Origin: an uncultured Thermoleophilia bacterium
GTDB taxonomy: Bacteria; Actinomycetota; Thermoleophilia; Miltoncostaeales; Miltoncostaeaceae
Direction of reading: 5' to 3'
Assembly (NCBI GenBank): GCA_947258365.1
Contig: CAMYIK010000006.1
Location: 1 to 34,774 of the forward strand
Length of the DNA: 34,774 nucleotides
Both the position numbers and the translations under genes were made by a program. This document shows, piece by piece, positions 31,779 to 34,774 of this stretch; the stretch's first letter is position 1; each line of letters begins with the position of its first letter. Under the pieces are notes generated by a model. That model saw nothing but the letters and a program-made list of their open reading frames with translations. It was not told where the DNA came from and ran no database searches.

Positions 31779-32711
31779 ATGGACGTGCCCGCCCACACGG
31801 AAACCGCTCACCGGCACCTCGCCGGCGTCGTCACGATCATCGTGGCGCTCGTCGCGCTGTTCGCTGCCGGTCCCGCCATGGCCGAAGAGGCTGTGGTCGA
31901 CGTTCCTGTGGCGCCGGTCGAGGCTCCTCCGACAGAGGAAGCTCCGACCGCGGAGGAGACCGTTCCTGCGACTCCCGCCGAGGAACCGGGAGCGGTTCCC
32001 GTCGCGGAAGACGAGGCGGTCCCCCTCGAGGATCTCCTTACTGCGCTGCCGGCCGAAGAGGCCGCGGTGGAGCCCGATCCCGCACCAGTGGCGCGGGAAG
32101 CCATCCCGGTAGAGCCCGCGGCTCCAAGTCTCGCCGCACCTGCGGCGCCCCTGACAGCCGTTGCCGCTCCGCCGAACGCCGCGCCTGACGCACCGAGCGT
32201 CGCCACAGCACCGTCGCGACCCGACCCGGTGACTCCGGTGGGGAGGCCGTACGCCACCCCGATCGGCTCACCTGCGCAGATCGCTCCTCCGGAGCCTCCG
32301 CCTGACCCGGTTCCGGCGGCTCTCACGAAGTCCCGCCTGAAGCTTTCCGACTCGGGCCTTGGCTCGACGATCGACAAGCTGACGAAGGAGTGGGGCGAGG
32401 CGTCGACAGCATCCGCAGGTACGAACGGGGAGATCCCGCTGGTGGAAGCCAGCACGCCGTTCGTCGAGCAGATCACCGAGGTTCGGGCATACAGCCTTCC
32501 CTCGGCCGGTGGCGGCTTCTTGCAGCTTCTCGTTGCCTGGGTGGCTCCTGGTGATCTCGGTGGCGCAGCGGTTCTCGCGCCCATCACTCAACTTCTTTTC
32601 GTTCTGGTCGCCTGGATGCTCGTCCGGCCGCGGCCTCTTCGGGAGTCACTCTCCCGCTTCAGCGCGGACCCACGTGTGGGCTACCGCGCCGTCGTACTCA
32701 GACCCGGATAG
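31779..32711 (+). CDS. Secreted or membrane-anchored Ala/Pro/Glu-rich protein
   Basis: A 310-residue protein. It has a signal-type N-terminal segment (GVVTIIVALVALFAAGPAMA, cleavage likely near residue 33) and a long disordered low-complexity region rich in Ala, Pro, Glu and Val (about 35-195). A modest folded or amphipathic region (KSRLKLSDSGLGSTIDK) follows, and near the C-terminus a membrane segment (AAVLAPITQLLFVLVAWMLV) precedes a basic tail. That layout suggests a protein that spans or is anchored in the envelope, with the low-complexity part in the wall. I prefer ATG 31779 because it starts the signal segment; an in-frame start at 31665 would add an improbable 38-residue leader and include the palindrome. 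Confidence 0.62.
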   Translation: MDVPAHTETAHRHLAGVVTIIVALVALFAAGPAMAEEAVVDVPVAPVEAPPTEEAPTAEETVPATPAEEPGAVPVAEDEAVPLEDLLTALPAEEAAVEPDPAPVAREAIPVEPAAPSLAAPAAPLTAVAAPPNAAPDAPSVATAPSRPDPVTPVGRPYATPIGSPAQIAPPEPPPDPVPAALTKSRLKLSDSGLGSTIDKLTKEWGEASTASAGTNGEIPLVEASTPFVEQITEVRAYSLPSAGGGFLQLLVAWVAPGDLGGAAVLAPITQLLFVLVAWMLVRPRPLRESLSRFSADPRVGYRAVVLRPG

Positions 32712-32787
32712 GTCCAGCGCTCCGGTAGCCGCGGCGACGCCGCGGCCGCTTGAAGCTGCCCTGGTTACTGCTGACGTGGTATCCGAG

Positions 32788-33258
32788 ATGACGACCTTTC
32801 TGGATCTCATGAACGACACAATCACCGTTCTCTTCCTGGCCCCCGGCGGTTCGAATCGCCGAGAGGCGGTCGAGCGCCTGGCGCGACTCGATTGCCGGGT
32901 CCACGAGGACATTCCAACACCCGCGGCCACGGCGGTGCCCAGCGACCTGCTGGTACTCGATCTCCGACACGAGCACGAGGACTGCGCAGAGTTCACGAAG
33001 GCGCTGCTGGATGACCCGCGACCACTCGTCGTCTTGGCCGAAGGGCCGTGCACTCAGGTGCGCGCGCTCGTCGACCGAGCGGCGGGGACCATGCTCATGA
33101 CGGGAGCCGAGGACGACTCGGGCTATCGCGTGGCGCTCAGTGTCAGCCGAGGGCTCGCCGCACGTCGGCGAACTCCGCGGCGGCAATCGCGGCCGCGCGC
33201 CTCAGTCACCCACGGTCCCACCCTCAGTGCGGCGCCACCCGCCGCACTGAGCGCCTGA
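32788..33258 (+). CDS. Receiver-like protein, possibly degenerate response regulator
   Basis: A 156-residue protein with an alternating strand-helix pattern resembling a CheY-like receiver: ITVLFLAPGG, LDCRVHED, DLLVLDLRHEHED with D58 at the phospho-acceptor position, then PLVVLAEG. The usual acidic pair at the end of the first strand is missing, so it may not be phosphorylated. The C-terminal 30 residues are basic and low-complexity. ATG 32788 is the most likely start; GTG 32776 is an alternative. The frame also continues upstream into the end of the preceding gene. A terminator-like hairpin lies within the last codons. Confidence 0.45.
   Translation: MTTFLDLMNDTITVLFLAPGGSNRREAVERLARLDCRVHEDIPTPAATAVPSDLLVLDLRHEHEDCAEFTKALLDDPRPLVVLAEGPCTQVRALVDRAAGTMLMTGAEDDSGYRVALSVSRGLAARRRTPRRQSRPRASVTHGPTLSAAPPAALSA
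33223..33251 (+). terminator. 12-base inverted repeat at the end of the receiver-like gene
   Basis: CTCAGTGCGGCG and CGCCGCACTGAG form a perfect stem with loop CCACC, ending five bases before the stop codon at 33256. It codes LSAAPPAALS-like residues, so the terminator sits inside the reading frame's end. No T-run follows. Confidence 0.55.
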
Positions 33259-33320
33259 CGCCGCAGGGCTCAGACGCTTCTGGGGCATGAACTGATTACC
33301 TGAGCAAGGAGAACAAACTC

Positions 33321-33416
33321 ATGATGACGCTCATTGGCGCGGCCTTCTTGGCCGGCTGCTTCGTCGCAGGCTTCCTCGCGGCAAACCGCCGCGCTCGAGT
33401 CGCCTGCGCCTACTAG
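33321..33416 (+). CDS. 31-residue membrane microprotein
   Basis: A 31-codon frame beginning ATG ATG at 33321, preceded by AAGGAG at nine bases (33306-33311), a strong ribosome binding site. It encodes a single hydrophobic helix (LIGAAFLAGCFVAGFLAA) followed by a short basic end (NRRARVACAY). Such one-helix proteins often assist larger membrane complexes; the partner is unknown. It ends seven bases before the convergent 70-residue gene. It lies downstream of the hairpin at 33223-33251, so it probably has its own promoter (GATTAC at 33294-33299 is a weak -10 candidate). Confidence 0.55.
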   Translation: MMTLIGAAFLAGCFVAGFLAANRRARVACAY

Positions 33417-33423
33417 GTAGACG

Positions 33424-33636
33424 CTATGCCGCTCGCACGATCGCGCCCACCAACTGGCCGTCCTCAGTGACGCACGCTCCCAGTTGGTGGCCGCGATCAT
33501 CGAGCACCACGCCCTCGTGTTCGGTCGCCTTGATGACGCGCCCGTCCGGGGTCACGACGTAGCCCCAAGCCTCCGACGCCTCAGCGTCAGACTTCGCCTG
33601 AGTGACCCGGCTGTCGTCTCTACGAATCTCTCTCAT
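33424..33636 (-). CDS. Small hypothetical protein, 70 residues
   Basis: A 70-residue soluble protein with an N-terminal charged helix (REIRRDDSRVTQAKSDAEA) and two beta-hairpin-like repeats containing DG turns (YVVTPDGRVIKA and CVTEDGQLVGAIV). On the minus strand the ATG is preceded by AGGAGGTGA, a nearly perfect anti-16S match with good spacing, which implies strong translation. No family is recognised. It lies downstream of the frameshifted aquaporin on the same strand, separated by a hairpin. Confidence 0.6.
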   Translation of the reverse strand: MREIRRDDSRVTQAKSDAEASEAWGYVVTPDGRVIKATEHEGVVLDDRGHQLGACVTEDGQLVGAIVRAA

Positions 33637-33654
33637 CTCTCACCTCCTGCCTGC

Positions 33655-33676
33655 TTCTTCTCCACGCGGAGAAGAA
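33655..33676 (-). terminator. Hairpin between the aquaporin remnant and the 70-residue gene
   Basis: TTCTTCTCC and GGAGAAGAA are exact inverted copies around ACGC (33664-33667). On the minus strand the stem falls 16 bases after the aquaporin stop and ends just before the AGGAGGTGA ribosome binding site of the small gene. It could be a terminator, or it could shield the leader of the small gene. Confidence 0.48.
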
Positions 33677-33692
33677 CACCTGTTCGCCTAGG

Positions 33693-34416
33693 CTAGGACT
33701 TGGCTCGGACGGCACCCTCAGGACGAGAGATCCCCAGATAGAGGACGGCGCCGATCGTCGCGCCCACAAAGGGTGCGCAGATGTAGATCCAGAGGTCAGT
33801 GAAGACCCCATGCAACAGAGCAGGGCCAAGAGAACGGGCGGGGTTCATCGAAGCACCCGTAGCCGCACCCATCACCAGCGCCTCCAGGGCGACGGTGCCG
33901 GCAATGGCCAGAGCGGCCATGGAACTCTCGGCGCGGGCGTCGGTCGCTACCGAGGTGATCACGAACATCAAGACGGCCGTCATAACCAACTCGATGCCGA
34001 AAGCGGGCCCGACATCCATCAGCCCTGGGCGCGCAAATCCGAAGTCGACGTCACGGCCGAAGGCCAGCAGAAGTCGATAGCGAGGCCACGGTGGCGCCGA
34101 TCACCTGAGCAAGGATGTAGGCGACGGCATCCTTCGGCGGAAGTCGACGAAGCAGCGCGAAGGCCATTGTGACCACCGGGTTGAGGTGCGCTCCCGAGAC
34201 GTGACCTGTCGCCAGTACCATGACGAGCACCGCAAGACCGAACGCGGCGGCGATGCCTCCGGCACCAGGTGAACCATCGATCTGCACGTTGACGACGATG
34301 GCGCCCTTGCCGCCCGCCACACGGACGAAAGTGCCAATGCCTTCGGCGACAGCGCGGCGCGCAACGTTGCGCGCGCGGTTTCCGGATCGTCGGCCACCGC
34401 GGGACCGTGCCTGAAT
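33693..34416 (-). pseudogene. Aquaporin/MIP channel with frameshift
   Basis: Two minus-strand frames together make a major intrinsic protein. The upstream one reads VAEGIGTFVRVAGGKGAIVV, LAVLVMVLATGHVSGAHLN followed by PVVT, and LAQVIGATVASL, then hits TGA near 34051. The downstream one picks up in another frame with LLLAFGRDVDFGFARPGLMD, FGIELVMTAVLMFVITSVATDARA and TGASMNPARSLGPALL. The shift falls at about 34064-34080, one extra base in the sequence as given. The first pore motif is NPV instead of NPA; the second is intact NPA. No ATG, GTG or TTG opens the upstream frame before the first membrane helix. It is a recent pseudogene or a sequencing error. Confidence 0.72.
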
Positions 34417-34774
34417 CCGTTATCACCGATGTCGCCACGATGTGAACAGAAGTGAGGCGCGGATACAGCGGTAGCCACCGTCAGTGCTCAGAATGGCCCT
34501 CACGCTCTTGGCGACGGATTCGCGAGGCTGACGGGGAGAAATTCGCGGCAACCGGAGACCCCGGCCCAGGTCTCCGATCGCCGAGGGCCGACGCTCTGCG
34601 GCCCCTCGTTGAGCGATGACCATCTTCGCGGGGATCGCCGTTTCCCCAACTCCCCGGGGGGACGGGATCGCAGACAGCACTAGACCATCGTCCGGGGAGG
34701 ACCTGCTCGTCGCGGAAATCCCTGCATGGCCAAATGGCGTGCGCCCCGACACACCCCGGGCGCACGAGCTAGGC
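34417..34774. other. Apparently non-coding, structured region
   Basis: No convincing gene is seen. One minus-strand frame (34423-34752) is open but Ser/Arg/Pro-rich, with third-position GC near 65 percent, lower than the real genes. CGGAGACC (34553-34560) and GGTCTCCG (34569-34576) form a perfect 8-base stem with a CCGGCCCA loop, and further short inverted GC arms surround 34579-34604 (CGAGGGCCG / CGGCCCCTCG). The region would be the 5' leader of the aquaporin on the minus strand. I could not assign a known riboswitch class. Confidence 0.4.

Noticed and set aside
34501-34560. Resemblance of the minus-strand sequence CGAATCCGTCGCC to part of the c-di-AMP (ydaO) riboswitch
   Set aside because: Only one short segment matches; the other conserved cores of that riboswitch were not found at the right positions, so it is most likely chance.
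34423-34752. 109-residue minus-strand frame at the right end
   Set aside because: Third-position GC of about 65 percent is lower than in the real genes, no motif is seen and no ribosome binding site was found, so I did not call it as a gene.

Overview
This 34.8 kb window is high-GC bacterial DNA with very tight gene packing. GTG and TTG starts are common and genes often overlap by 1-20 bases. I read it as an actinobacterial-type chromosome, most likely a deep lineage such as Thermoleophilia. The reasons are the order pdxS-pdxT-yebC-ruvC-ruvA-ruvB-yajC-secDF-recJ-rel, an F420/LLM-type oxidoreductase, LigD, a recJ, a fused SecDF, and several TANNNT boxes 6-9 bases upstream of start codons, which suggests leaderless transcription. 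The lineage is inferred from gene content and needs a homology search. I saw no rRNA, tRNA, CRISPR array, phage or insertion sequence.

Layout. 1-4088: part of a Nit1/MSMEG_0568-type cluster (end of an amidohydrolase, an unusual radical SAM protein, a GNAT acetyltransferase and, on the opposite strand, a PurM/AIR-synthase-like protein) followed by a DUF1116 (AllG/YlbE-like) protein. 4068-8766: a small membrane protein, an LLM-class oxidoreductase, the DNA repair ligase-polymerase LigD and an RpiR-type SIS regulator. 8766-17612: a long co-directional run with PLP synthase (pdxS, pdxT), yebC, the Holliday-junction genes ruvC, ruvA and ruvB, an unusual stand-alone SecD exported-domain paralog, yajC and a fused secDF with a long charged tail. 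17703-23929: a small anchored protein, recJ, a bifunctional (p)ppGpp synthetase/hydrolase and a LytR_C-domain membrane protein. 23926-27362 (minus): a hyuA-hyuB pair. 27381-31622: a basic secreted protein, a GST/glutaredoxin-fold protein, two zinc-ribbon proteins (one with a transmembrane segment and a SPOR-like end), an NAD-binding epimerase-like protein and a hypothetical protein. 31623-34774: an accessory-looking end with an Ala/Pro-rich secreted or membrane protein, a receiver-like protein, a 31-residue membrane microprotein, a 70-residue protein with a near-perfect ribosome binding site, a frameshifted aquaporin and a structured, apparently non-coding tail.

The most distinctive observation is the SecD-like gene at 13246-14253. 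It carries the first membrane segment and the whole exported domain of its neighbour SecDF, sharing a 28-base identical block, but it stops just before the multi-membrane translocon part and has lost the GLDLQGG motif. It therefore looks like a dedicated accessory domain for the neighbouring SecDF-YajC machine. Other points worth checking are the rearranged Nit1-type cluster, convergent genes that share stop-codon tetranucleotides, divergent genes with almost no intergenic space, a short upstream reading frame abutting recJ and another overlapping secDF, and the paired zinc-ribbon/SPOR proteins.
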